64,000 bases of DNA. It comes from Candidatus Electrothrix communis. Lineage in GTDB: Bacteria > Desulfobacterota > Desulfobulbia > Desulfobulbales > Desulfobulbaceae. A program made the position numbers and the translations under genes. Each line of letters begins with the position of its first letter. Position 1 is the stretch's first letter. This document shows, one piece after another, positions 47,345 through 56,975 of the stretch. The notes under the pieces are model-generated. The model ran no database searches and was not told where the DNA came from. It saw only the letters and a program-made list of their open reading frames with translations. Where the stretch lies: assembly GCA_030644725.1 (NCBI GenBank), contig CP130629.1, positions 1,652,795 to 1,716,794 of the forward strand, written 5' to 3'.

Positions 47345-48204
47345 TTATTACCTCCGCTGGCGGCATACCAGGGATAAAAACAACTCATTATATGGCGAAG
47401 CAGCCAGTCCATCACAAAACCCAAAAAGGTTATCCACAGCACATAGGGTAAAATCACATCCATAGCCAGATAGCGGCGCACCAAAAAAATCCGGTATCCC
47501 AGGCCGCTGCTGGCGGCAATGGCCTCGGCCGCGATAAGAAAGAGCCAGGCCGAACCAAGGGAAAGCCGAACCGCCTCAATGAGCCTGGGCATAATCTGGG
47601 GCAGAATAATCCGATAGGCGAGCTGAAACTGAGAGGCACCCAGGGTGGCGGCCTTAGTCAGCTGTTCATGGGGGAGTTTATAGACCGCCAGCCGGATATC
47701 CCTGGTGATCAACGGAAAAATCCCGAGAAAAATCAGCACGATTTTTGCCGCTTCATCCACGCCGAAACTGATAAAGAGGATGGGAAGAACAGATAGCGGG
47801 GGAATCATGGAGATAAAGGTGATAAACGGATTCAGGGCCGCATTGATGCCCGGAAACAGGCCTATATTAAGACCGAGCAGGAGAGCTGTAAGAGCGGCAA
47901 GTCCTGTACCGATAAGCAGACGTTTCATGCTGGCAAGGGTGTCGTTCAGCATCAGATAGCTGCCGGTCCGGCGATTTTTCTCAAAGGCCATATGCTTGAC
48001 CGCAGCAGTCATCTGAGAAATCTTCGGCAAGAGCTTATCCGCCGGATTATCCCTATGGCGGATTTCCGAGGCACCCAGATAGACAACCAGCAGAAGAGCA
48101 AAGGGCAGCACCGCCAGCACGATGCTGAACACCTTGCCGGGCCGGGCGTGAATCCCCAAAAAACGGGGCGGTTTTCGTGTGGGTTGTTCCGGTGTTTTTG
48201 CCAC
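47341..48204 (-). CDS. ABC transporter permease (NitT/TauT type)
   Basis: Inner-membrane permease of 287 residues with about six hydrophobic segments and the cytoplasmic EAA loop ATLGASQFQLAYRIILPQIM (about 190-210). This is the BPD_transp_1 fold of SsuC/TauC/NrtB proteins. It overlaps the ATPase gene by four bases and follows the binding protein gene after a 159-bp gap containing a palindromic repeat. Substrate specificity comes from the binding protein, which looks like the urea-linked group. Confidence 0.9.
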   Translation of the reverse strand: MAKTPEQPTRKPPRFLGIHARPGKVFSIVLAVLPFALLLVVYLGASEIRHRDNPADKLLPKISQMTAAVKHMAFEKNRRTGSYLMLNDTLASMKRLLIGTGLAALTALLLGLNIGLFPGINAALNPFITFISMIPPLSVLPILFISFGVDEAAKIVLIFLGIFPLITRDIRLAVYKLPHEQLTKAATLGASQFQLAYRIILPQIMPRLIEAVRLSLGSAWLFLIAAEAIAASSGLGYRIFLVRRYLAMDVILPYVLWITFLGFVMDWLLRHIMSCFYPWYAASGGNK

Positions 48205-48273
48205 GACAGTTCTACTCCCTGCTGTTGCGTGTTAGGTTGCCTGTTTATGATGATGATTTTTTTTCGGGACGCT

Positions 48274-48353
48274 GTAGGGGCAGGTCCCCGTGCCTGCCCG
48301 GTCCGATTCGGTCTTCCGGGAAATTCAGGGCGAACACAGGGGTTCACCCCTAC
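48274..48353. repeat. GTAGGGG compound repeat, long form
   Basis: An 80-bp unit beginning gtaggggcaggtccccg and ending ttcacccctac, so its outer seven bases are inverted. It contains cgtgcctgccc and ggcgaacacagg segments also found at 61570. It lies between the permease and the binding protein genes. Confidence 0.8.
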
Positions 48354-48363
48354 GACACATCCC

Positions 48364-49425
48364 CTACTGCATATATTTTGCCGTAAAACGAAGCTTGATA
48401 TTGTTTTTATCGCCCAGCACAGAGCCGTCATCAAAGGCGATACCCACGATATCCGCCGAAGGGGCGGACTCGCCGTAGAGACCTTTTGCATAGGAAAACT
48501 GGCGAACCTGCTCCATAGTCTCTTTCGGCTTTGCTGATGCGGCAAAAGCGGCGGCATCTGCGGCCTTGTAGAACATGGCTGTAGTCGCGAGCTGCTGCTT
48601 AAATTCTTCAACCGTGCCGCCGGAGGCCTGGGCCATAGAGGCGATAGCCTCTTCTTTTTTCGGGCCGTCGCTCTCCATGATCGCCATAACTTCGTACCAG
48701 GCACCCACCAAGGCTTTTTTCAGCGCTTCCGGCGCATCGGATCGGACAACCATCAGGTCGATAATCTCACCGGGAATGCTTGAGGAATCAAAGACCCGTA
48801 CCGATCCGGGGGCCCGCAAGGCCTGCATCAGGGGCGGGTTCCAGGTGACGGCGGCACCTTCGGGATCAGCAGTAAAAAGAGCTGCGATATCCGCATCGCT
48901 GGTATTGATCAGTTTGACATCCTGTTCGCTCATGCCGTTCATATCCAGGGCCCTGGCCAACAGGTAATGGGACACGGAAAGTTCCACCAGAGTGATCGGG
49001 CGTCCTTTCAGGTCTGTTATCTTTGTCCCCTTTTTCATGATAATACCGTCGTTGCCATTGGAAAAATCACCGACAATCACGGCGGTCGAGTCAATTCCTC
49101 CCACTGCGGGGATAGTCAGGGCATCCATATTGGTCATGGTGCAGGCAGCAAATTTCCCTGTGGTATAGAGATTGATAGACTCAATATAATCATTAACCAA
49201 GGTCAACTCGATCTCAATATTATGCTTATCCGCCCATTTCTTGAGAATACCGCTCTGTTGGGCATATCCCCAGGGCTCCCAGCCAGCGTAATGCGACCAG
49301 GCAATATCGAATTTCTCTTTTTTCTCCGCTGCCTGAAGCGGGGAAATGAAGAAAAACACAGCGGAAAGGACGACAGTGGCTGTAAGCAGCACGACTAGTG
49401 ACTGATGTTTCATCGGATTCTCCAT
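48364..49425 (-). CDS. Periplasmic binding protein, putative urea-type
   Basis: Exported protein of 353 residues with a signal peptide (about 1-33, ending near LQAAE). The mature start KFDIAWSHYAGWEPWGYAQQ and the segment TMTNMDALTIPAVGGIDSTA match the binding proteins that occur with urea carboxylase or related amide-using operons (TIGR03427 as I recall). It would capture a small nitrogen or amide substrate for the permease and ATPase downstream. No urea carboxylase or urease gene is in the window, so the substrate remains open. A possible ATG at 49410 would shorten the signal region. Confidence 0.85.
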   Translation of the reverse strand: MENPMKHQSLVVLLTATVVLSAVFFFISPLQAAEKKEKFDIAWSHYAGWEPWGYAQQSGILKKWADKHNIEIELTLVNDYIESINLYTTGKFAACTMTNMDALTIPAVGGIDSTAVIVGDFSNGNDGIIMKKGTKITDLKGRPITLVELSVSHYLLARALDMNGMSEQDVKLINTSDADIAALFTADPEGAAVTWNPPLMQALRAPGSVRVFDSSSIPGEIIDLMVVRSDAPEALKKALVGAWYEVMAIMESDGPKKEEAIASMAQASGGTVEEFKQQLATTAMFYKAADAAAFAASAKPKETMEQVRQFSYAKGLYGESAPSADIVGIAFDDGSVLGDKNNIKLRFTAKYMQ

Positions 49426-49789
49426 AGATTATTTCACTAAAAAAGCGGTGTTCCCGCCTGTATCATCTCGGCGTTGTTTCACGCAGTACAAAAGTATATA
49501 AAATATCACCATAACTCGACCTTGTCAATGGATCGGTCGGAATGCCGGGGCTACCTTGTGCCTTGCTTGCCTCTCCAGCTGCTTATGGCGTTCTTGATGC
49601 CATCCTTTTTCCCTCCAAAGCAGAAAAACATTCCAAAACCTCCTTGCATCTGCTCACCGGATAATGGTAAACAAGGCATGCATAAAAGCATAAACCCGTA
49701 TTCTTATTTTCTGAGCTGCCGATTTTTACGCTATAGTTCTACACTATAGATAAGAGATCTTTTATTTCAAAGAACTGGAGAAAAATACC
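49426..49789. other. Divergent intergenic region before the DUF1015 gene
   Basis: A 364-bp space between the divergent binding-protein and DUF1015 genes. A short plus-strand open frame within it is not supported by a ribosome-binding site. Tandem tatag-type stretches (49733-49750) near the DUF1015 start could form a -10 region, but no clear -35 pairs with them. No repeat or RNA was recognised. Confidence 0.4.
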
Positions 49790-51178
49790 ATGGCTGTTGT
49801 TGCCCCGTTTCGTGGCGTGCGTTACAACCCGGAAAAAATTGAACGACTGGAAGATGTCGTCACCCCGCCGTATGATGTTATTTCCACCGACGACGAGAAA
49901 AAACTGCTGCAAAAAAATCCCTATTCCATGATCAATCTGGATCTGCGCAATATCTCGCAGGGAATAACCAAGGATGACGGGCGCTACGAGCAGGCTCGGG
50001 AGCGGTTTCAAGCCTGGCAGGACAAAAACGTGCTTATTCAGGATGAGCAGCCTTCCATCTACCTCTACTATATTGACTATAACCATCCCAGCGGCAAGCG
50101 TCTGACCCGGAAAGGTATAGTCAGCCTGGTCGGTCTAGCAGAATTTGCCGAAGGCATTGTCAAACCCCATGAAAAGACCTTTTCCGGGGTGATCAGCGAC
50201 CGTTTACAACTCATGGAGACCTGCAAGGCCCAGTTCAGTCAGATCTTTTCTATCTATGCAGATCAGGAGCAGGAAATCATCAGCAACCTGGAAAAGGTAC
50301 GGGAAGCAGAACCCATGCTGCGGGTGGACGATCATAATGCCAACACCCATGCCCTCTGGCGAGTGACGGATAAAGAGGCCCTGAAATTTGTGTACCGCTT
50401 CTTTGCCGACAAGCCAGTGTATATTGCAGATGGACACCACCGCTATACCACAGCTCTGGATTGCCGCAGACGGGCCTTGGCCGCCAACCCTAATCTGCCT
50501 GCTGATCATCCCTGTAACTATATCATGATGTACCTCTGTGCCTGCGAGGATCCAGGCTTATCTGTTCTCCCCACCCATAGGCTGGTCCGCTGGCCCGGCC
50601 CCATGACAGGGGACCAACTCCAGGAACGGATGCAGCAGGGCATGACAGTGACAGAAGTCACGCAGGGCGGCCGCGAGACCCTGATTGCCGAGGTGCTGAA
50701 CAGAATGAATGAAGCCGACAACAACGGCGGCATGCCCACCTTTGGCGTCTACCATCCCGGCGAAGATCGGGCCTTTCTCCTGCGCATGCAGGATGAGACC
50801 ATCTCCCGCTCGCCTTCACTTGCTGACAAGCCCGAGGTTTTGCAGGAACTTGATGTGGTTGTCCTTTCCGACCTGCTTATTCATGATTACCTGGGTCTCA
50901 GTCATGATCAATGCGTACTGGAAGGACTGGTTAGCTACTTGAGCGACTCGGACATGGCCCTGGACGAGGCAGTCAAGGAAAGTGTGCTTCAGAGCGCTCA
51001 TACCCCGTTGCTCTTTTTGCTCAATCCGACCAAGGTGGAACAGGTGCTCAAGGTGGCAGACAGCGACAACATCATGCCCCATAAGTCGACCTATTTCTAT
51101 CCTAAAATCATGACCGGCCTGCTCTTGAACAAGCTGGACGACGGAGAGCATATCCAGTCGCTCGGTACAGAGGCCTGA
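49790..51178 (+). CDS. DUF1015 family protein
   Basis: Cytoplasmic protein of 462 residues that matches DUF1015 along its whole length: PFRGVRYNPEKIERLEDVV, VTPPYDVIS, KPHEKTFSGVISDRLQLMET and the conserved GHHRYTTAL. Some archaeal relatives (SerK) phosphorylate free serine, using the ParB/Srx fold. The bacterial role is not established. It starts after an ATP-rich Shine-Dalgarno-like segment and is followed by a 34-bp palindrome. It stands alone on the plus strand next to the TrmN6-like gene. Confidence 0.85.
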   Translation: MAVVAPFRGVRYNPEKIERLEDVVTPPYDVISTDDEKKLLQKNPYSMINLDLRNISQGITKDDGRYEQARERFQAWQDKNVLIQDEQPSIYLYYIDYNHPSGKRLTRKGIVSLVGLAEFAEGIVKPHEKTFSGVISDRLQLMETCKAQFSQIFSIYADQEQEIISNLEKVREAEPMLRVDDHNANTHALWRVTDKEALKFVYRFFADKPVYIADGHHRYTTALDCRRRALAANPNLPADHPCNYIMMYLCACEDPGLSVLPTHRLVRWPGPMTGDQLQERMQQGMTVTEVTQGGRETLIAEVLNRMNEADNNGGMPTFGVYHPGEDRAFLLRMQDETISRSPSLADKPEVLQELDVVVLSDLLIHDYLGLSHDQCVLEGLVSYLSDSDMALDEAVKESVLQSAHTPLLFLLNPTKVEQVLKVADSDNIMPHKSTYFYPKIMTGLLLNKLDDGEHIQSLGTEA

Positions 51179-51212
51179 TACGTAGGGGCACGGCGCGCCG
51201 TGCCCCTACGTA
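51179..51212. repeat. GTAGGGGCACGGC palindrome, copy 3
   Basis: A perfect 34-bp palindrome reading tacgtaggggcacggc followed by its complement, directly after the DUF1015 stop. A related ggattgcccctac fragment follows near 51250. It can form a strong hairpin in the transcript end. Confidence 0.88.
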
Positions 51213-51284
51213 TCACCCAATCCGTAATTTTTTCGTGCAATAACGGGGGGGATTGCCCCTACAGCCCACATTGAAAAATCCCTT

Positions 51285-52019
51285 ATGCCTCTGACCAACC
51301 TGACCAACGACACCCTGTTCAACGGGCGTCTTGTCTGCCGTCAGCACCGGGACGGCTACCGTTTTTCCCTGGATGCAGTGCTTCTGGCTCATTTTTGTCA
51401 ACCTGCTTCCCGAGATAAGGTGCTGGATCTGGGTTGCGGCTGCGGGGTGATCGGCTTGATCCTCTGCTATCGTCACCCGGACGTACAGGTTACCGGCCTG
51501 GAGCTGCAACCGGCCTTGGCTGATCTCAGCCAGCAAAATATCCAGGCCAACAGCCTTCAAGATCGTTTTGCAGTTATCAATGGAGACCTGCGCACAATAA
51601 AACAGCACCTACGGGCGGAATCCTACGAGCTGGTGCTCAGTAATCCTCCGTATTATAAAGTCGGAGGCGGACGTATCAGTCAGGAAGATGAATGCGCCCT
51701 TGCTCGCCACGAGCTGACCGCTGATCCGGACTCGGTGATCGCGGCAGCTGCCTATGCCGTTAAAAACCGAGGCACGGTGGCCTGCATGTACCCGGCGGAA
51801 CGGCTTGCCACAGTCATCGCCGCCATGATGAAAAAACGCCTGGTTCCCAAACGGATCCAGCCGGTGTACAGCTATCCAAAAGATAATCGGGCACGGCTAG
51901 TCATGATTGAAGCGATGAAAAATGGCGGAGAAGGTCTGTGCCTGTTGCCGCCGCTGTATATCTATCAGTTCCCTGATGGCCCTTATTCTACTGAGCTTGA
52001 AGCGATGTATGAAGGGTGA
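51285..52019 (+). CDS. TrmN6-like tRNA methyltransferase
   Basis: Methyltransferase of 244 residues. The SAM-binding motif is VLDLGCGCGVIGLIL (about residues 45-60), then an acidic end of beta 2 in VTGLELQPALA. The catalytic SNPPYYKVGG motif (about 119) is typical of adenine N6 methyltransferases. Length and motif spacing match TrmN6 (YfiC), which methylates A37 of tRNA-Val(1). A wide relative group with other substrates exists, so the exact target is not certain. It follows DUF1015 after the palindrome and no operon link is implied. Confidence 0.85.
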   Translation: MPLTNLTNDTLFNGRLVCRQHRDGYRFSLDAVLLAHFCQPASRDKVLDLGCGCGVIGLILCYRHPDVQVTGLELQPALADLSQQNIQANSLQDRFAVINGDLRTIKQHLRAESYELVLSNPPYYKVGGGRISQEDECALARHELTADPDSVIAAAAYAVKNRGTVACMYPAERLATVIAAMMKKRLVPKRIQPVYSYPKDNRARLVMIEAMKNGGEGLCLLPPLYIYQFPDGPYSTELEAMYEG

Positions 52020-52227
52020 GGTGACGTCCCAGAGAAGCGCAGTATTAAAAATTGTTCTCTCTCCAACCCTTAACCCAATTATTCCTCGAATGCTCTTTCG
52101 TGTTATAGCTTGAAATTGCGAAGCAATATCTCTCATTTTCTCGATGGTGTGAAAAATAATACCAGCAAGTTTCTCCTTTGCTTTTTATCCGCTATCGGAT
52201 AATATACTTTCATATTAGATTGTCATT

Positions 52228-52233
52228 TATAAT
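52228..52233 (+). promoter_or_regulatory. Possible -10 element for the beta-barrel gene
   Basis: A perfect tataat sequence about 36 bp before the ATG at 52270. The expected -35 position is only a weak match (tacttt-like), so this is a suggestion. Confidence 0.35.
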
Positions 52234-52269
52234 GATTTCTCTATGAGAATCAAAAAAAGGAAGAGCGTT

Positions 52270-53073
52270 ATGAAAAAAATATTGAGCGCAGCCGCAATAT
52301 CAGCCCTAATATTCACAGCAAATCAAGGGCTTGCTGGCAATATGAAAATTATGCCGCCCTCCTTGGGTGTAGACTGCCCTGCTGACTGCCAGGATCAAAT
52401 TGACCAGCTCAATTCCAGCCAGGCTCGTCAGGACGAACAGCTTGGAGCATTGGAGGAGAGTCAAGCCCGCCAGGATCAAGCCATAGAGGCCAATGCTGCT
52501 GATATCCAAACTAATCTGCAAGAGATTGAGAAGCTGAAAACCCGGGAAGAATATAATCCCTGGTATGTTAAAGCCACAGCCCAGCTGACCTGGATGGGTT
52601 CAATGGATCTGGACAAGGAGTCTTACGGCTTTCAAGCAGATACAGATACCGGATACGGCTTTGGCTTCTCAGCAGGACGGCAATTTGGCAATCTTCGCAT
52701 TGAAGGAGAGCTTGCCACACGATCCTCTGACATCAAAGCCGAAGGGCTTTCCGATGTGACCATCAGCACTGCCATGCTGAACGGTTTCTACGGCGTCCCT
52801 GTCTACGGCCCCTTTTCTGTTTACGGGACCGCAGGTGCAGGTACAGCCAAGGTGAAAATGGCTTTTGCTAATGGCGTCGACGACAGCGAGGTAACCTTTG
52901 CCTATAAGGCCGGTGCCGGGGTGGCGATGGAAGTTGCACAGAATATGGCTGTGGATCTGGGCTATGAATATCTACGCACCGGTGATGTAGAATTCGGGCG
53001 GAACCACGATCTCCTGCGAGTTGATGACCTGAAAAATAGCGCCATTAACGCTTCTGTTCGCTACTCATTCTAA
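52270..53073 (+). CDS. Outer-membrane beta-barrel protein with coiled coil
   Basis: About 267 residues from ATG 52270 (MKKILSAAA), chosen because aaggaag lies upstream and it starts the signal peptide (about 1-23, ending near GLAGN). Two adjacent Asp-Gln-Glu-rich heptad stretches (RQDEQLGALEESQARQDQA) form a coiled coil (about 45-90). The last 170 residues are an OMP_b-brl-type eight-strand barrel with alternating aromatic and Gly residues, ending in the classic C-terminal Phe (VRYSF). Such proteins span the outer membrane; the coiled coil may form a periplasmic or surface trimer. Two cysteines near the mature N-terminus might pair. No interaction partner is evident. Confidence 0.8.
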   Translation: MKKILSAAAISALIFTANQGLAGNMKIMPPSLGVDCPADCQDQIDQLNSSQARQDEQLGALEESQARQDQAIEANAADIQTNLQEIEKLKTREEYNPWYVKATAQLTWMGSMDLDKESYGFQADTDTGYGFGFSAGRQFGNLRIEGELATRSSDIKAEGLSDVTISTAMLNGFYGVPVYGPFSVYGTAGAGTAKVKMAFANGVDDSEVTFAYKAGAGVAMEVAQNMAVDLGYEYLRTGDVEFGRNHDLLRVDDLKNSAINASVRYSF

Positions 53074-53480
53074 GCTGGTCCAGCTACTGCAAACCCAAGG
53101 CATAGGGTAAGCAATAAGCAATTCCGTCAACCTCTGCTCCGCACTTGCGGGGCAGAGGTTCATCCTTCTTTCATCCCCGCCTTTCCCTACATCACATGCA
53201 TTTGCCTTGCTCATCCCCTTTTCACCTCCCTGGATAACGCAAGTTGATCACCACCATAAAAACGGCCAACTTCTCTCTTTGCCCTTTTCCGATTTTACAG
53301 TATCATTCAAAGATAATGATCTCCCGGCACATCAAAAGAGACAAGGCAGCAAATAGACTTCTTCAAGGTACGAAGAAAGCTGTGGAACATTGAATCCAAA
53401 GCTGAACAATAAACTTTTCACCCACAGCGTTTTTCATCTTCCCTGAATCAACACACGTTCACCAAAATACTTTTTTACTT
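53074..53480. other. Intergenic region with a terminator
   Basis: About 407 bp between the barrel protein and the large exported protein. It contains a strong hairpin at 53131-53158 and no supported gene. The right half is AT-rich and probably contains the promoter of the 53481 gene, but no -35/-10 pair stands out. Confidence 0.5.
53131..53158 (+). terminator. Hairpin terminator after the beta-barrel gene
   Basis: A stem pairing cctctgc with gcagagg, extended by ccgc/gcgg, lies 58 bp after the stop codon and is followed by a tt-rich stretch. It is probably the intrinsic terminator of the barrel gene. Confidence 0.65.
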
Positions 53481-56000
53481 ATGGATGCTCTACCCAAAAA
53501 AATAACCGTCTCCGCCTCACAGCTCCTCACTCTCCCCTTCCTGTTTGTCCTTTGTTTTCTTTTCACCCCTCTTCATATTCAGGCTGCCCGAGCAGAACCC
53601 AGCGATATCGTGGTGAATAAAACCATGACGAGCTTTTCCAAAATACCAGGTATGACGAAACGAGAGCTGGAATACGGAAGACAGGTCATTGAACAGATGA
53701 ACTATAACTCCCAGCGGATCACTCGCCACATCAGCCTCCTGCCCGGTGCAAACTTTGGCCAGTGTAAAGAGATCTGGGCCATGCTGGAGAGCAAAAAGGC
53801 CTCTTTCGATCAGATTCTCGCCTTTGAACAATGGGTAAAACTGCCTGATGCAACTATGCCTCTGGCGGTTCAAGTACTCGAAACCATTAGAGACCTGACT
53901 CGTGAAGAGGTCAAATGCCTCCGAGCCTTTCTCGGCATCTCCAAACAAAGGGCCGATGCGATTCTCTCACTCATCCCTCCAATTGTAGCTATGGAGCCTT
54001 CAGGAAACTTTGCTTCTCGCAAGATGTTCGCGGTGCGTGGCATAACAGCAGAACAGGCCCTGGACAACCTCAGTATCATTGAAAAGTTTACAGATAAACA
54101 GGCATGGGTCTATGCCGCCTTTGCTGAAACCAAAAGGATGGACGCGCGAACTGTTACTGATGCCTTGCCTCTTTTTCTGCAATTGCGAGATGATGCGGCC
54201 TGGAACATGCGCACTCTGATTAAAAAGGATAAACTCAACCGAAATGCAGCATGGAGATGGCTGATCAGTTATTTTGCCCATCCCGTCCAGGTGCAGGAGA
54301 AACAGTATTATCGCTATGACGGCCGTGAACGAACCCAGCTCCTGGACGCTTTTTATGCTGCCGGTGAAGAACTGGTCTGGACAATTAACAGCCTGCATGC
54401 TGTTTCCGACGAATACGGCATGGAAATTTCGAGCTCCAGCCTGCAAGCAATGCCCAAAGAAGACTTGCAGAGGCTTTTTGCTAAGCTGTCCCAAAAAACC
54501 AAGGTAAACTATGGTGGTCATTTTCACGATGCGTACAAGGCAGGAAAGAAAAACAGTATGATCAGGACATTGCGCAAAGCAACCACTGCAGACCGCACCC
54601 AGGTTTCGGAAGATCTGACCTCGGCGAATATCTATGCCCTGCTAGCCCAGGGAAGCGAACTCTATGACTCCTCATTTCGAGATATCCTGGTCCCTATCCT
54701 GAAAAAACGCATCAAGAAAAAATATGGGAATAATCTGCTCACCTTTCTCAAGGCAACAGATCCGGCAAATCTCTTGGTTTCCAGCTTCACCGTCAGCTTG
54801 GCCCAGAAAGGCAAATTAACCACCTTTTTCCCAAAAGAAGCTGCTGAGCAGGAAAAAATTCTTGATCTGGTTGCAGCATCTGCTTTTAAGGATGAAGATA
54901 CCATCCTCCTTTTTTCAGCCACCTTTCGCCACCTGCTGAAGGTATTAGATCCAGATGTTCGATATTATCTGATCAAAAAAATGGTGTTGGCCGATAACGG
55001 GCGAGGCAGCTTTAGCAAGCTCATTACGGTTATCCTCCAGTACTATTTGCAGGAATACCCAGAGCTCCTCACGGCCTCGTCACGTCAGCTTATCCAACAG
55101 ACTGTTGAACGCAACGGTGCAGTGGATCTGGAAAAATACCTCCTGACCCCCTTTGGCGAATGGAAAAAAGACAAGCGGCTGGGCTCCATCTCAGTCTTTC
55201 ATCCTGACGATGACGGCCGCAAATCCTTTGTCTCCAACGGAAAAAACCTGCTCAATCATGGCTATACAATGGCCTTATCCAAGCAATACACCCCGTACCA
55301 GGATGCAAGCGCGCAAGAACTGAGCAAACGTGCAATCCAACGGACCCGCTCAGGCAAGGGGCTGGCAGCACTCTTTGATACCATGCGCCGCAAACCCTTT
55401 GCAGTGGCTTTTGTCAAAAAGGTCAAAGGCATTATCATAAGCCATTCTGTTTACGTGTATGCCAATGAGGCAGACCAACAGTTACTGATGAAACGCTTTC
55501 TCCAAGGTGATGATGAAATGTTCGCTCAACGGGGCCATTCTTACTGGCGTTCAGAACAGATCACTGATCCTCTAGAAAAACTCAAGGCAAATAAACAGAT
55601 CGCAGCCTCTGATCTTACCAAGAGGCAACGCTTTCTTAGCCTGGGCTCCTGCGGCGGTGTAAAGGCCTACACAAAACTGACCAGAATGTTTCTCGGTCAT
55701 ATTGATATCCTCGCCACCATCGGGACAGGAATGGCGATTATCAACGATCCCTATAACCGGAACTTCTTTGAAACCGTGGCCAAGAATCCCTCGACCATTA
55801 CCTGGGAAGACATGGCAGCTAAGTCCTCCTTTATTTTTGCCAACGGTCGGGGACAGGACTACCTGCTGCCCGGCTGCCTGACAGCCATTCTCCATAAAAT
55901 ACTGGACGAGGACAGGAAAAACCGAGGGGATTTTTCCGACGCTGAGCAAGACTTCTCTCTTGAATCAGAAATGGAGCAAGAGTTCAACGCGCTGCAATGA
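53481..56000 (+). CDS. Large exported protein with His/Cys peptidase-like C-terminus
   Basis: An 839-residue protein with an N-terminal hydrophobic segment (about 14-36, LLTLPFLFVLCFLFTPLHIQ), probably a signal peptide. Residues 45-640 are almost entirely helical and I recognise no family. Near the C-terminus, RGHSYW (His at about 685) and LSLGSCGGVKAYTK (Cys at about 724) have the GHS...GSCGG layout that I recall from clostripain/caspase-like proteins, where the His and Cys form the active dyad. The sequence ends with an acidic Glu-rich tail. If correct, it is a periplasmic or surface peptidase with a long helical scaffold. The fold is inferred from two motifs only. Confidence 0.55.
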   Translation: MDALPKKITVSASQLLTLPFLFVLCFLFTPLHIQAARAEPSDIVVNKTMTSFSKIPGMTKRELEYGRQVIEQMNYNSQRITRHISLLPGANFGQCKEIWAMLESKKASFDQILAFEQWVKLPDATMPLAVQVLETIRDLTREEVKCLRAFLGISKQRADAILSLIPPIVAMEPSGNFASRKMFAVRGITAEQALDNLSIIEKFTDKQAWVYAAFAETKRMDARTVTDALPLFLQLRDDAAWNMRTLIKKDKLNRNAAWRWLISYFAHPVQVQEKQYYRYDGRERTQLLDAFYAAGEELVWTINSLHAVSDEYGMEISSSSLQAMPKEDLQRLFAKLSQKTKVNYGGHFHDAYKAGKKNSMIRTLRKATTADRTQVSEDLTSANIYALLAQGSELYDSSFRDILVPILKKRIKKKYGNNLLTFLKATDPANLLVSSFTVSLAQKGKLTTFFPKEAAEQEKILDLVAASAFKDEDTILLFSATFRHLLKVLDPDVRYYLIKKMVLADNGRGSFSKLITVILQYYLQEYPELLTASSRQLIQQTVERNGAVDLEKYLLTPFGEWKKDKRLGSISVFHPDDDGRKSFVSNGKNLLNHGYTMALSKQYTPYQDASAQELSKRAIQRTRSGKGLAALFDTMRRKPFAVAFVKKVKGIIISHSVYVYANEADQQLLMKRFLQGDDEMFAQRGHSYWRSEQITDPLEKLKANKQIAASDLTKRQRFLSLGSCGGVKAYTKLTRMFLGHIDILATIGTGMAIINDPYNRNFFETVAKNPSTITWEDMAAKSSFIFANGRGQDYLLPGCLTAILHKILDEDRKNRGDFSDAEQDFSLESEMEQEFNALQ

Positions 56001-56975
56001 GGCGTGGATGCGCTTTTCGCTGATACGCCCTTGATCCAAGAGCTCCTGAACTGCCTGGACGCCCTGCTCAAGAGCATCCGGGTTGCGCTCCAAATTATTA
56101 CCCACGATCAAAAGATCAGCCCCTGCGAGAACAGCACGTTGGACAGCCTCTTTAAAACCGTATCGTGATGCAATGGCCTGCATTTGCAAGTCATCGGTCA
56201 TGATCACACCATCAAAGCCCAGGTTCTGCCGTAGCATGCCATGAAGCAGAACCGGGGACAAGGTGGCGGGCAGGCCCGAGGGATCAAGCCCGTAATGCAC
56301 CACATGTGCCGTCATCACCGCATCAATCAGACCATTTCCAATCATTATCTTATAGGGCTCTAGCTCTTTTCCCTGCCAATCTTCGCTGATATCCACAAAA
56401 CCGAGATGTGAATCCCCTGAGGCACTGCCGTGCCCTGGAAAATGCTTCAGGCAACAGGCTACCCCATGTTTATGATGCCCCTCAATAAAGGCCTGGCAAT
56501 GAGCTGCTACCGTATCGGGGCTAGCCCCAAAACTGCGCTCATATCGGGCAATAATCGGATTATCAGGGTTAAGATTTACATCCGCCACCGGTCCTAGATT
56601 CAGATTGATGCTGTATTCTGCCAACTCAGCAGCCATCACCTCTGCCGCTGGCAGGGTAGATATCTCCGGGCTCTGCTGTCCAAGTTCTGCTGCGGTTTTC
56701 GTCCGTAAAAAACCGGCTTGTTCTTTAAGCCTGCACACTCGTCCCCCCTCCTGATCCACTGCAATCAACAGAGGCTCAGCCGCTACATCAGCCAACTCGG
56801 CAGTCAGCTCCTTCAGCTGTTGCGGGGAGGTGAAATTCTGCACAGTCCCATCGACATTCCTATCAAAAAGAATGACACCCGCCGGGGGGGACGTTTTCAA
56901 AGCCTTTCTCAGCCAATGCCCCTGCTTTACTGTACATCCGTCGAATCCGACAAGAAACATCCGACTTAATTTCAT
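55965..56975 (-). CDS. nagZ: Beta-N-acetylhexosaminidase (GH3)
   Basis: Glycoside hydrolase of 336 residues, length typical of NagZ. ATG 56975 is used (an in-frame TTG precedes it). The family motifs are present: KHFPGHGSASGDSHLG, with the GH3 His of the Asp-His dyad, and the nucleophile in VIMTDDLQMQAI. NagZ removes N-acetylglucosamine from cell-wall fragments in the cytoplasm for peptidoglycan recycling, but secreted relatives also exist; no signal peptide is visible, so it is probably cytoplasmic. Its 3' end overlaps the convergent large exported protein gene by 36 bp. Confidence 0.9.
   Translation of the reverse strand: MKLSRMFLVGFDGCTVKQGHWLRKALKTSPPAGVILFDRNVDGTVQNFTSPQQLKELTAELADVAAEPLLIAVDQEGGRVCRLKEQAGFLRTKTAAELGQQSPEISTLPAAEVMAAELAEYSINLNLGPVADVNLNPDNPIIARYERSFGASPDTVAAHCQAFIEGHHKHGVACCLKHFPGHGSASGDSHLGFVDISEDWQGKELEPYKIMIGNGLIDAVMTAHVVHYGLDPSGLPATLSPVLLHGMLRQNLGFDGVIMTDDLQMQAIASRYGFKEAVQRAVLAGADLLIVGNNLERNPDALEQGVQAVQELLDQGRISEKRIHASLQRVELLLHF

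Noticed and set aside
48009-48704. 231-codon minus-strand open frame
   Set aside because: It overlaps the permease and binding-protein genes in another frame and reads through the palindromic repeat; its product is Arg/Pro/Ser-rich without family features.
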